Positions 1-6,520 of a DNA stretch of 6,564 nucleotides are shown one piece after another; positions within the stretch are counted from its first letter, which is position 1; each line of letters starts with the position of its first letter. Location: assembly GCA_902513935.1 (NCBI GenBank), contig CABXOR010000069.1, positions 1 to 6,564 on the forward strand, written 5' to 3'. The position numbers and the translations under genes are program-made. The stretch comes from an uncultured SAR324 cluster bacterium. Lineage in GTDB: Bacteria > SAR324 > NAC60-12. The notes beneath the pieces are model-generated. The model searched no databases. It was not told the origin of the DNA and worked only from the letters and a program-made list of their open reading frames with translations.

Positions 1-1
1 A

Positions 2-144
2 GATGGTTCCTCCGGTAGTTATAATGCGGATGGTTCCTCCAGTTACTCTGATGCAGATGGCAATTCATACAGCGATGATGGACAGGGCAGTGGATCCTAT
101 ACTAGTTCCGATGGTTCCTCCGGTAGTTATAATGCGGATGGTTC
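2..144 (+). repeat. Tandem coding repeat with 108-nt (36-residue) period, about 1.3 copies visible
   Basis: Positions 2-36 and 110-144 are identical over 35 nt, giving a period of 108 nt. The bases after 36 and 144 diverge mostly at synonymous or Ser/Thr-exchanging positions, so the protein repeat continues further (DGSSGSYNADGSSSY, then S/T, then DADGN) than the DNA identity does. Within each 36-residue unit there are shorter SYxxxDG subunits of 8-10 residues. The array probably continues to the left of the window. Confidence 0.85.
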
Positions 145-460
145 ATCCTCCTATACCGACGCTGATGGCAACACAACCGCTTATGATGCCGAAGGTAATA
201 TGAGTGAAAGTCAGGATACGGCCGGTGGTGATGCATTAGATGGAGCATTTGGTGATGATACCGCAGGAGGAGATATGCCTCCTCCAGAGGATGATCCGAT
301 GGGAGCTGCACTTGACGGTTCTGCTGCGCAAAGTGACGCCTCAGGAACGCCGGCAGGTGGAGGTCAAGAATCAGATACGTTGGCCGATCTGGGACAGCCA
401 GTAGATGATGGTACTCCAAAGGAAGAGGAAGACGATCAATCTGGTGGTGGCAATATTTAA
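2..460 (+). CDS. Acidic Ser/Gly/Asp/Tyr repeat protein, C-terminal part (5' partial); candidate type I secretion cargo
   Basis: The reading frame is open to the left edge, so the ATG at 200 is an internal Met and not the start. The visible 152 residues contain one Lys, no Arg, no His and no Cys. The first ~66 residues are short tandem units of the type SYxxxDGxx (SYNADGSS, SYSDADGN, SYTSSDGSSG, SYTDADGN, AYDAEGN). A Gly/Ala/Asp/Pro-rich tail follows, with acidic patches and the end KEEEDDQSGGGNI. No RTX nonapeptide (GGxGxDxxx) or recognisable enzyme domain is visible. High acidity and absence of Cys are common in type I secretion substrates, and an exporter/adaptor pair starts 164 nt downstream on the same strand, so an exported surface or extracellular repeat protein is a reasonable inference. 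GC is about 51% by hand count, well above the genes that follow. It could equally be an unrelated low-complexity protein, and the missing N-terminal part would decide. Confidence 0.75.
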   Translation, partial: DGSSGSYNADGSSSYSDADGNSYSDDGQGSGSYTSSDGSSGSYNADGSSSYTDADGNTTAYDAEGNMSESQDTAGGDALDGAFGDDTAGGDMPPPEDDPMGAALDGSAAQSDASGTPAGGGQESDTLADLGQPVDDGTPKEEEDDQSGGGNI

Positions 461-474
461 TACCATCTAAGATT

Positions 475-509
475 ATAAGTGGTGCACTAAATGTTTGTGC
501 ACCACTTAT
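475..509 (+). terminator. 13-bp perfect hairpin downstream of the repeat-protein gene; terminator or attenuator candidate
   Basis: ATAAGTGGTGCAC at 475-487 pairs perfectly with GTGCACCACTTAT at 497-509 around a 9-nt loop, starting 14 nt after the stop codon. The stem is strong, but the downstream sequence (TAGACTATTTGG) has no run of T, so it is not a textbook intrinsic terminator. It may stabilise the 3' end of the upstream transcript, or act as a partial terminator that lets some transcription reach the secretion genes. As an almost symmetric structure it could also work on the other strand. Confidence 0.5.
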
Positions 510-624
510 TAGACTATTTGGATGTACTCAAAGAAGCCTACGAAATGTGCTCCGTATAGAAGTATTCCTCTTCGTTTTTCTTCACAAGAAATAATCAAAA
601 AACCCTCTTCAAAATAGATTAGCT

Positions 625-2811
625 ATGTTTGGCAAGAAAAAAAATGAAATTCTTGTTGACCACAGGCTGGCTTATTGTGTCTCCTTGACTACCAGGAGGC
701 ATGGAGTATATATAAAACGTGAAGAGGTAGAAAAAAAATTTCCTGAAGACGATACACCAAAAACCACTAGAGAATTAAATGCTTTTCTTGCTGAGAGGAA
801 ACTTGAAGCAAGTCTAATTAATATTTCAATAGATGATTTTAAGGACAAAAATTTCGTTTTTCCCTGCGCTGTTCCATTAATGAATGGCGAGTCAATAATA
901 GCTTTAAGTGTACTAAAGAAAGAAGATGATTATTTTATTAAGTATCTTGACCCTTTAGATCCTCAGGCTAGGCAACAGGAAGTTGGAATAAATGAATTTG
1001 AGAAACTTTGGAAAAATATTGTTATTTCAGTAAATGCACTGAGAGGTATTGAAAGTAAAGAAAGACCTTTTGATGTAAAATGGTTCCTTCCTGAATTATG
1101 GAAATGCAGATATATGCTTCTTTGTGCTTTCATAATTTCTATTCTACTGAATATATTATCATTTACTCCTATAATTTTCATACAGATAGCGTTAGATAAA
1201 GTAGTAGGATATAAAGCTATTTCTACTTTATATGTACTGACAGCAGGAGTTGTTGTTGCGTTATTATTTAATGCAATAATGGGTTTCATTCGCGATTATA
1301 TTTTCAACTATATAGGAGATATGCTTGAGTCCAGAATTGCAACTGATATCTTCGACAAATTGCTGGGGTTACCCTTAATAGAAGTTCAAGGAGAAAACAT
1401 AACTAAATTCGGTGGCTCAATGCAATCAATTACAGCATTAAGGAATACTTTGGTCATGAGAGTGTTTAAGGTAGTTTTCGATTTGACGGCTGTTCTTGTT
1501 TTTGTACCAGTTATGTTTGCTTATAATTTCCTTATGGGAATTATAGTGCTTGGATTTTCACTATTGATGGGTTTTAACAAAATCATTTTTAACAATATTG
1601 CAGGTAAATCACCAGAAATTCTTAACGAAGTGGAAAATAGTAAAACCAGCCTGATTCGGGAAAGCCTGCATGGAATGACTATGCTCAAGGAGTTTGAAGA
1701 GGAAGAATCAGAGAGGAAAAATTGGCGAAAATCTGCTGCTGCTTCAATTATGATAAGATCAAAGAAAAGTCATGTAAGCAGCACGTCTACTGAGATTAAT
1801 GGCTTCCTTCAAAATGCTATGACAATTGCAATTATCTTCACTGGAGTACAATTAGTTTTCGCGGAGGAACTTTCTGCGGGTTCAATCATTGCGATTAATA
1901 TGGTCGCTGGAAAATTGACCTCGCCGATTATTGCAGCGATCACTTTATTTGGTGAAAGAAGTCAAGTATTAGGCCTTATATCTCATATAGGTGACATTTG
2001 GAATAAGGGGAAAGAACAAATGGGAGCAGGTGTTCACTCAGCTATAAGTGGAAAATATACTTTTGATAATATTTCAATGAATTTTGGAGATGTAAAAGCA
2101 TTAAACAAATTATCTTTTGAACTAACACCCAGATCCAAAGTCGGAGTAGTAGGCCCTACTGGGGCTGGCAAAAGTACATTGTTAAATATGATTGCAGGAA
2201 CATATCGTCCTACAGAAGGTAGAATGGATATAGATGGAGTAGGAATAAATCAATATGATTTATCATATTACCGTTCGCAGGTAATGCTTTTGGATAAAAA
2301 ACCCATTTTTTTTAAAGGTACAATTGAAGACAATATGTCCCGGGTGACACACAACATTGGTAAAAATGAACTTGCACACATTTTTGCTTTAACAGGATTT
2401 GATGAACACCTTCAAAAACTGCCTGAAGGTATTCATACAGAAATTGATGAAACCGCCAGCCAATTGGCTGGTGGAGCTGCAAGCCTGCTTGCACTTTCAA
2501 GGGCTTTGCTTGCAAATCCTAAGGTCCTGCTTCTGGATGAGTTTGCGGATTCACTGGATATTGATACCCGAATTAAATTACAAGATAATTTTTCTACTAT
2601 CGCCAGTGATAGAACTGTAGTCGATGCTCAAAATGTAATAAGTCATGAATTAGATTCAATTTCAAATTATGATAAAATTATTGTATTAGATGGAGGTATA
2701 GTAGTTGGACAAGGTAAGCATGAACAGTTGATTATTAATTGTGAAATTTATAGGCAAATGCTGGAAAAAGAAAAAAAATTGAGTGAAATTGGTGAATCGA
2801 AAAATACATGA
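625..2811 (+). CDS. Type I secretion ABC exporter with inactive C39-like domain (HlyB-like)
   Basis: A 728-residue inner-membrane half-transporter expected to work as a homodimer and drive ATP-dependent export of a protein. Residues ~8-140 resemble a C39 peptidase domain, but the catalytic Cys position is not Cys (context DHRLAYCVSL) and the expected His is absent (NGESIIAL); the Asp-Pro is kept (YLDPLD). This matches the C39-like domains of HlyB-type exporters, which bind cargo without cutting a leader. Hydrophobic segments lie near 163-187, 200-222, 282-300, 302-318, 393-412 and 418-440, giving six membrane spans. The ATPase domain spans ~470-715: Walker A GPTGAGKST at 510-518, Walker B VLLLDE at 634-639, H-loop His674. 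Oddities: Lys558 where the Q-loop Gln is expected, LAGGA (614-618) in place of LSGGQ, and about four extra residues before His674. The ATG is the only possible start after an in-frame TAA at 592-594; no clear Shine-Dalgarno is seen. It is followed by the adaptor gene after 57 nt, probably in one operon. A peptide or lipid exporter is a less likely alternative. Confidence 0.93.
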   Translation: MFGKKKNEILVDHRLAYCVSLTTRRHGVYIKREEVEKKFPEDDTPKTTRELNAFLAERKLEASLINISIDDFKDKNFVFPCAVPLMNGESIIALSVLKKEDDYFIKYLDPLDPQARQQEVGINEFEKLWKNIVISVNALRGIESKERPFDVKWFLPELWKCRYMLLCAFIISILLNILSFTPIIFIQIALDKVVGYKAISTLYVLTAGVVVALLFNAIMGFIRDYIFNYIGDMLESRIATDIFDKLLGLPLIEVQGENITKFGGSMQSITALRNTLVMRVFKVVFDLTAVLVFVPVMFAYNFLMGIIVLGFSLLMGFNKIIFNNIAGKSPEILNEVENSKTSLIRESLHGMTMLKEFEEEESERKNWRKSAAASIMIRSKKSHVSSTSTEINGFLQNAMTIAIIFTGVQLVFAEELSAGSIIAINMVAGKLTSPIIAAITLFGERSQVLGLISHIGDIWNKGKEQMGAGVHSAISGKYTFDNISMNFGDVKALNKLSFELTPRSKVGVVGPTGAGKSTLLNMIAGTYRPTEGRMDIDGVGINQYDLSYYRSQVMLLDKKPIFFKGTIEDNMSRVTHNIGKNELAHIFALTGFDEHLQKLPEGIHTEIDETASQLAGGAASLLALSRALLANPKVLLLDEFADSLDIDTRIKLQDNFSTIASDRTVVDAQNVISHELDSISNYDKIIVLDGGIVVGQGKHEQLIINCEIYRQMLEKEKKLSEIGESKNT

Positions 2812-2868
2812 ACAAAAGGAATTCCTCCCGTGGATCAAAGATAACTTTTAGGTTTGAGAAATAATTAA

Positions 2869-4617
2869 ATGGCTGTAGCAACAAACACACTGAAACCTCA
2901 ATTATTAGTCCTGAAAAAAGGGGATTTCGTCTTTGAAGAAGGAGATGAAGCAGTATTTGCGTATGTTCTTACTGAAGGGGTAATTGAGATTGTTGCAACT
3001 TCGAAAGGAGAACAACATGTTCTTGCAAAGTTAGAAAAAGGGACTATTTTCGGTGAAATGGCAATAATTGACGGTTTTCCAAGAAGTGCATCCGCGCGTG
3101 CTGCCGGCGATTGTAAAGTACAAGAAGTCGGGCATAAAGAATTTATTAATTATATTTCAAAAAAACCAGATTCAGCTTTCTCTATAATGACAAGACTATC
3201 TGGTTTTGTTCGTTCTGCCGATAAAAAAGCAAGTGAAAGCTTTTTGCTACGAAAAACAGGTACTAATGAGCAAGGAGAGGATCAAAATAATGATAAAACG
3301 GATATCGTTGCTGTTCATAATTTTGAAGACACAGAATCTATTTATGCAAGACCTCCCTCAAAACCGGTAATCATTACAGCAGCCAGTCTACTTATATTCA
3401 CTTTGTGCATGGTTCTATGGTCCTCTTTTTCTTTTGTTGATAAAACAGTTTCTGCTCGCGGTAAGTTCACCAATACTGCACCTAATATTGAAATTCAATC
3501 TACTGGTAGTTCAATTATTGAGGAATTAAATTTGGAACGAGGTCAATTCATAAACAAAGGACAAACAGTTGCAATACTTGATGGAACAGTTGTGAATGCC
3601 AATCTTAAAATTACCAGAGACAAAATATATGCTGTAAAAAATAAAATATTACGCCTGGAACTTCAGAAAAAATCTATTTTAAATAAATCATTGAATAAGG
3701 ATTCATCTGCTCTACTGGACCCCATCAATGAAGAAATTCTCAATAAAAACTTTGATGAATTCATGATTAAGATGAAAACATTTTCTTCTGATCTTTTACG
3801 ATTAGAAACAGAAATTGTTTCAATGTCAGCAGATAAAGAATTAATACGTGACCAGCTGGATATAAAAATTAAAATTGAAGAAGGAAAAAAGAAATTATTT
3901 GAGAAAAATGTTGGCTCTTTAATGGACACATTAAGTTCTACTGATCAAAGAATCTCTGTGAAACGTCAATTATTGACAACAACTGGAAGCATCGAAAAAC
4001 TTAAATCACAAAAAATATCAAATAATGACCAGACATCCTCTTATTTGACTGGAGAATTAGTGGCAATAGCACAAGAGCTTTCTTCTTTTAATGATCAATT
4101 ACTTCAATTAAATGAAGAATTGATTAAAAATGAATTAGAGAAGAGCAATTTATTTGTTAAATCTCCTGTTGACGGTGTAGTATTAAATTTGCCTACAGTA
4201 ACTGTTGGATCTCTTATAAATAAAGGAGACCCAATAGTAACATTAGTTAGATCCGGGTTACCTCTTGTTTTAGAGATTGATGTAGATCCAAAAGATGCCA
4301 GTGATTTGTATAATGGGAATCCTGTTTCAGTCAAAATTGATGCACTTCCATTTCAACAGTTTGGAGACCTTGCAGGAACCTTAATCTATATTTCAGATGA
4401 TACTGTAGAAGAATCCCTTCAGGGAGAAACTGGAGCTTATTATCGTGGCCGGGTTAATGTTGAAGATTCTGAACTTATGGGATTACCTGAAGAATTCGAT
4501 TTAACTCCTGGTATGCTCGCATCTGCAGATTTAAAGGTAGGTAAAAGGAGATTGATTACTTATTTTACAAATCCTATTTTAAAATCTCTTTCAAGTGCTA
4601 TGCGTGAACCGGATTGA
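2869..4617 (+). CDS. HlyD-family membrane-fusion protein with N-terminal cyclic-nucleotide-binding domain
   Basis: A 582-residue periplasmic adaptor of type I secretion, linking the ABC exporter to an outer-membrane channel. Residues ~10-125 form a cyclic-nucleotide-binding (CAP_ED-type) domain: KGDFVFEEGD, a Gly-rich turn, and the phosphate-binding cassette FGEMAIIDGFPRSASARA (61-78), with Gly62, Glu63, Arg72 and Ser73 at the ligand-contacting positions. A polar linker (~126-164) leads to a single membrane helix at 166-189, which places the sensor domain in the cytoplasm and the rest in the periplasm. Then follow the first lipoyl half (~205-235, ERGQFINKGQTVAILD), a long helical coiled-coil region (~245-425), the second lipoyl half (LFVKSPVDGVVLNLP, 428-442), and a beta-barrel and C-terminal part ending in the HlyD-like GMLASADLKVGKRRLITYF. 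The start is fixed by a TAA directly before the ATG (2866-2868). The ribosome binding site is weak. No TolC-like gene follows in the window. The HlyD and cNMP-fold assignments are secure; the ligand is unknown. Confidence 0.93.
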   Translation: MAVATNTLKPQLLVLKKGDFVFEEGDEAVFAYVLTEGVIEIVATSKGEQHVLAKLEKGTIFGEMAIIDGFPRSASARAAGDCKVQEVGHKEFINYISKKPDSAFSIMTRLSGFVRSADKKASESFLLRKTGTNEQGEDQNNDKTDIVAVHNFEDTESIYARPPSKPVIITAASLLIFTLCMVLWSSFSFVDKTVSARGKFTNTAPNIEIQSTGSSIIEELNLERGQFINKGQTVAILDGTVVNANLKITRDKIYAVKNKILRLELQKKSILNKSLNKDSSALLDPINEEILNKNFDEFMIKMKTFSSDLLRLETEIVSMSADKELIRDQLDIKIKIEEGKKKLFEKNVGSLMDTLSSTDQRISVKRQLLTTTGSIEKLKSQKISNNDQTSSYLTGELVAIAQELSSFNDQLLQLNEELIKNELEKSNLFVKSPVDGVVLNLPTVTVGSLINKGDPIVTLVRSGLPLVLEIDVDPKDASDLYNGNPVSVKIDALPFQQFGDLAGTLIYISDDTVEESLQGETGAYYRGRVNVEDSELMGLPEEFDLTPGMLASADLKVGKRRLITYFTNPILKSLSSAMREPD

Positions 4618-5137
4618 TACTTTTTATGCCGTATTCTAATAAACAATTTCCAGCCTTCATCTATCCCATCAAGTTGAGGACAAGATTTGCGGCAGCCCCA
4701 CTTTAATTCCACGTCTGCGTCACACCTTTGCCTGAATGAAAATGTAGAAGAATAGAAAACAGGGTCAATTTTCCCCGAATGTTTCCTATTCAAGTTATCT
4801 GTTTATTGAAGAATCTGGCTCATATTGAGAAATTATAAGATAAATAACTTATTTTATATCATATAATTAAATGCCAGTAACAAAATAGTAACAATTTCTC
4901 CACAAAGAAGGACAATCAAGAACAAGTTTTGTTGATGGTTATGGTAGGGATATGCACTGATTTGATCAAGTGTTACTGAATAGTACTGAATATCAGGGCT
5001 GAGAGACAATTATATGGACACCTGATAATTTGCCTCGTACGTGCGTGTAGTGATTTTTCTTGCGGTCAATACCATAAATGTAAAGAATTAGGGGGTATTT
5101 TCTAAAATAATTAAAAAATTCATTAAATCAGTTACTA
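4618..5137. other. 520-nt convergent intergenic region without a convincing gene
   Basis: This gap lies between the ends of the adaptor gene and the oppositely oriented dehydrogenase gene. Positions 4651-4740 are GC-richer (about 49% by hand count) than the AT-rich flanks. A - strand open frame (4560-4793, 77 codons) crosses it, but its C-terminal part is antisense to the adaptor gene and its sequence is not recognised. Other visible structure: an AT-rich odd palindrome at 4842-4854 (AAATAACTTATTT), an imperfect 7-bp hairpin at 4955-4972 with one bulged base, and an 11-nt near-tandem repeat at 4972-4993 (GTTACTGAATA then GTACTGAATAT). No tRNA cloverleaf, strong terminator or insertion-sequence end was found. 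A decayed gene or a small RNA cannot be excluded. Confidence 0.6.
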
Positions 5138-6019
5138 TTAACCTTTATATGGAGGGTCCCCTGGAGACCTGTATCTGTCAAGAGGGCTTCTAACACAATC
5201 ACTTCCATAATAGTGACCACTTCCGCTTGGATTTCCCATTAACAAAAATACGCTTGCAGATGCACCGTCCTCTGGGGATTTCATCCCCATTTCGGCTGGT
5301 GTTTTACTATTAGCCTCAGCCATCGGTCTAGTTAAATCAGTTTCAATAAACCCGGGTGTGCATGCATTTATAGTTAGATTAGGGTTCTTCTTAGCCAAGT
5401 AAATAGAATATGCGTTGGTACAAGCTTTGGAAATTCCATAAGCAGGCCAATCACCACCCCAATCAGTAGTTCTCTCAGATTCTAAATTCAATTTTAGACA
5501 TTCTGCCATAAATTCTTCAATTTCAGTCCATGAAACCTCATGATTTGTGAGTAGTTTCTTAATTTCATTACTGCTACCTGCCAGATAAAGAGGACCTGAA
5601 GCAGAAGTAACATTTACTACCCGCCCAATGGAGGGGTTCAATAGAGGTAAAAACGCATTACAAACTCGTTTTGGACCAAAAGTGTTGACCTGAAGGATTT
5701 TATTCAAACCCAGCATGGAGTTACCAATACCGGCATTGTTTACAATAGCGTAAAGAGGGCTTGGGGTCCTTCCAAATTTTGTTGCTACTTCCTCTGCTGC
5801 AGAATTAACTGAAAGGTCTTGTTCAACATCAATTTGAATTAAATCAAGCCGATCTTTCCATTCTGGTTGTCTATCCACTAATGAATTGAGGGCCTGCTGG
5901 CCTTTTTTTGAATCTCTGGAACCCAGTAGTAGAAATGTTTCATCGTACGAACCAAGCAATTTTGCAACAGTAGCTAGACCTATTCCTTTGTTTGCACCTG
6001 TAATCAATATCCGTTTCAT
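5138..6019 (-). CDS. Short-chain dehydrogenase/reductase, carbonyl reductase (CBR1)-like
   Basis: A 293-residue soluble oxidoreductase, predicted to reduce carbonyl groups of aldehydes, ketones or quinones with NAD(P)H. The Rossmann fold begins at the N-terminus with TGANKGIG (7-14). Arg35, just after the second strand (LLLGSRD), suggests a preference for NADPH. NNAG is at 94-97 and the catalytic set is Asn112, Ser139, Tyr194 and Lys198 (YGISK). The gap of about 55 residues between Ser139 and Tyr194 is much longer than in typical bacterial SDRs and matches the helical insertion of the CBR1/menthone-reductase subfamily. CTPGFIETDLT (220-230) is the usual post-catalytic motif. The C-terminus has an unusual tail after HYYGSDC, RSPLDRYRSPGDPPYKG, rich in Pro and charged residues. 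The true substrate cannot be read from sequence. The start is a standard ATG near the conserved first strand, without a clear Shine-Dalgarno. It is likely transcribed separately from, or weakly with, the small gene 150 nt upstream on the same strand. Confidence 0.92.
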   Translation of the reverse strand: MKRILITGANKGIGLATVAKLLGSYDETFLLLGSRDSKKGQQALNSLVDRQPEWKDRLDLIQIDVEQDLSVNSAAEEVATKFGRTPSPLYAIVNNAGIGNSMLGLNKILQVNTFGPKRVCNAFLPLLNPSIGRVVNVTSASGPLYLAGSSNEIKKLLTNHEVSWTEIEEFMAECLKLNLESERTTDWGGDWPAYGISKACTNAYSIYLAKKNPNLTINACTPGFIETDLTRPMAEANSKTPAEMGMKSPEDGASASVFLLMGNPSGSGHYYGSDCVRSPLDRYRSPGDPPYKG

Positions 6020-6169
6020 TTGTTTTGTAGAATTAAAATTAATAATTTATTGCCGTCTTATACTAAATCTCAATTACTTCACTTAAGAAGCACTTATCTT
6101 TAAACCCTTTTAGTGATCCCATTTAAGGAAAAATTAATTCATCACTGAATAACACCAATTTAAGGCAAA
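6020..6169. other. Spacer between the two - strand genes
   Basis: A 150-nt AT-rich spacer upstream of the dehydrogenase. On the - strand there is a TATAAG element (at 6056-6061 on the + numbering) about 37 nt before the dehydrogenase ATG that could be a -10 box, but no matching -35 is seen at the usual distance. A short ATTCA/TGAAT stem near the small gene's end is listed separately as a weak terminator. Confidence 0.4.
6128..6150 (-). terminator. Weak hairpin plus T-run downstream of the 94-residue protein gene
   Basis: Read on the - strand, ATTCA-GTGA-TGAAT forms a 5-bp stem with a 4-nt loop (6150-6137), followed by TAATTTTTCC. It starts about 20 nt after the stop codon of the small gene. 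The stem is short and AT-rich, so termination would be inefficient at best, and some read-through into the dehydrogenase gene is possible. Confidence 0.25.
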
Positions 6170-6454
6170 TTATCTAACCACGTTTAGAGTCACTTCTCCT
6201 TGACGCATCTCAGCACTTTTCCTTCTGTGTGCAGTTTTTTCCATTCTAGCCTTCCTTGCTACTGTTGTTTTCTTAGCGGTTTCTTCGTTAGGGTATACGG
6301 AAACTGCTATAGCACTGGTAGGGCTAGTTCTGATAGCAAGTAGTATTTCAGCTTCTGGAAATTCTGAAGAAGCATTTTTTGAGTAATCAGCTTGAGCTTC
6401 ATCAGCGTCTTTTTTTGAATTAAATTCGACTAGTGTTGTTCTACAGTAACTCAT
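6170..6454 (-). CDS. Small protein with predicted ferredoxin-like (dimeric alpha-beta barrel) fold, function unknown
   Basis: A 94-residue protein that is not recognised as a named family. The pattern of segments suggests beta-alpha-beta-beta-alpha-beta: strand 2-11 (SYCRTTLVEF), amphipathic helix 13-29, strands ~34-42 (AEILLAIRT) and 46-53 (TSAIAVSVY), a long Lys/Arg-rich helix 55-80, and a last strand 85-93 (GEVTLNVV). This is the order found in antibiotic-biosynthesis-monooxygenase-like and related dimeric alpha-beta barrel proteins, so a small dimeric enzyme or stress protein is possible. No catalytic residues can be named with confidence. It has no signal peptide or membrane segment. Support for a real gene comes from a good promoter and a ribosome binding site directly upstream. 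It lies on the same strand as the dehydrogenase, but no functional link is evident. Confidence 0.72.
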   Translation of the reverse strand: MSYCRTTLVEFNSKKDADEAQADYSKNASSEFPEAEILLAIRTSPTSAIAVSVYPNEETAKKTTVARKARMEKTAHRRKSAEMRQGEVTLNVVR

Positions 6455-6459
6455 GGTGT

Positions 6460-6464
6460 TCCTA
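6460..6464 (-). promoter_or_regulatory. Ribosome binding site of the 94-residue protein gene
   Basis: The - strand reads TAGGA-ACACC-ATG, an AGGA core five bases before the start codon. It is the clearest Shine-Dalgarno-like element in the window and supports the ATG at 6454; the other complete genes lack one. Confidence 0.5.
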
Positions 6465-6520
6465 TCTATTGAAATTTAGGGATTGAGTATTTGAGGCTTC
6501 TTCCTCCAATTTGAACCGAA

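Noticed and set aside
2..144. CRISPR-like spaced direct repeats
   Set aside because: Only two copies, 108 nt apart, in frame with a coding repeat; the spacing sequence is itself part of the protein repeat.
102..419. A - strand open frame of 105 codons opposite the repeat gene
   Set aside because: Its His/Leu/Tyr/Pro-rich product is the typical antisense shadow of Asp/Gly/Ser-rich repeats; no known domain.
200..460. A separate gene starting at ATG 200
   Set aside because: The same frame is open from position 2 without a stop and carries the clear repeat peptide, and no ribosome binding site precedes the ATG; it is an internal Met.
2..460. Classical RTX calcium-binding repeats
   Set aside because: No GGxGxDxxx nonapeptide series; the DxDGN-like pieces are too irregular to call RTX.
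540..624. Promoter for the exporter gene
   Set aside because: TATAGA near 556-561 resembles a -10 box only weakly and has no -35 partner at the proper distance.
963..1289. A - strand open frame of 108 codons inside the exporter gene
   Set aside because: It lies wholly opposite a well-supported conserved gene and shows no recognisable domain.
2399..2620. Overlapping + strand frame inside the ATPase domain
   Set aside because: It covers the signature and Walker B region in another frame; the in-frame motifs show which reading is real.
2817..2826. Palindrome AGGAATTCCT in the exporter-adaptor gap as an operator
   Set aside because: Ten bases, not extendable on either side; too short to support a binding site.
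4560..4793. A - strand 77-codon frame at the end of the adaptor gene
   Set aside because: Part is antisense to the adaptor C-terminus, no family is recognised and no ribosome binding site stands out. Kept only as a possible remnant in the gap note.
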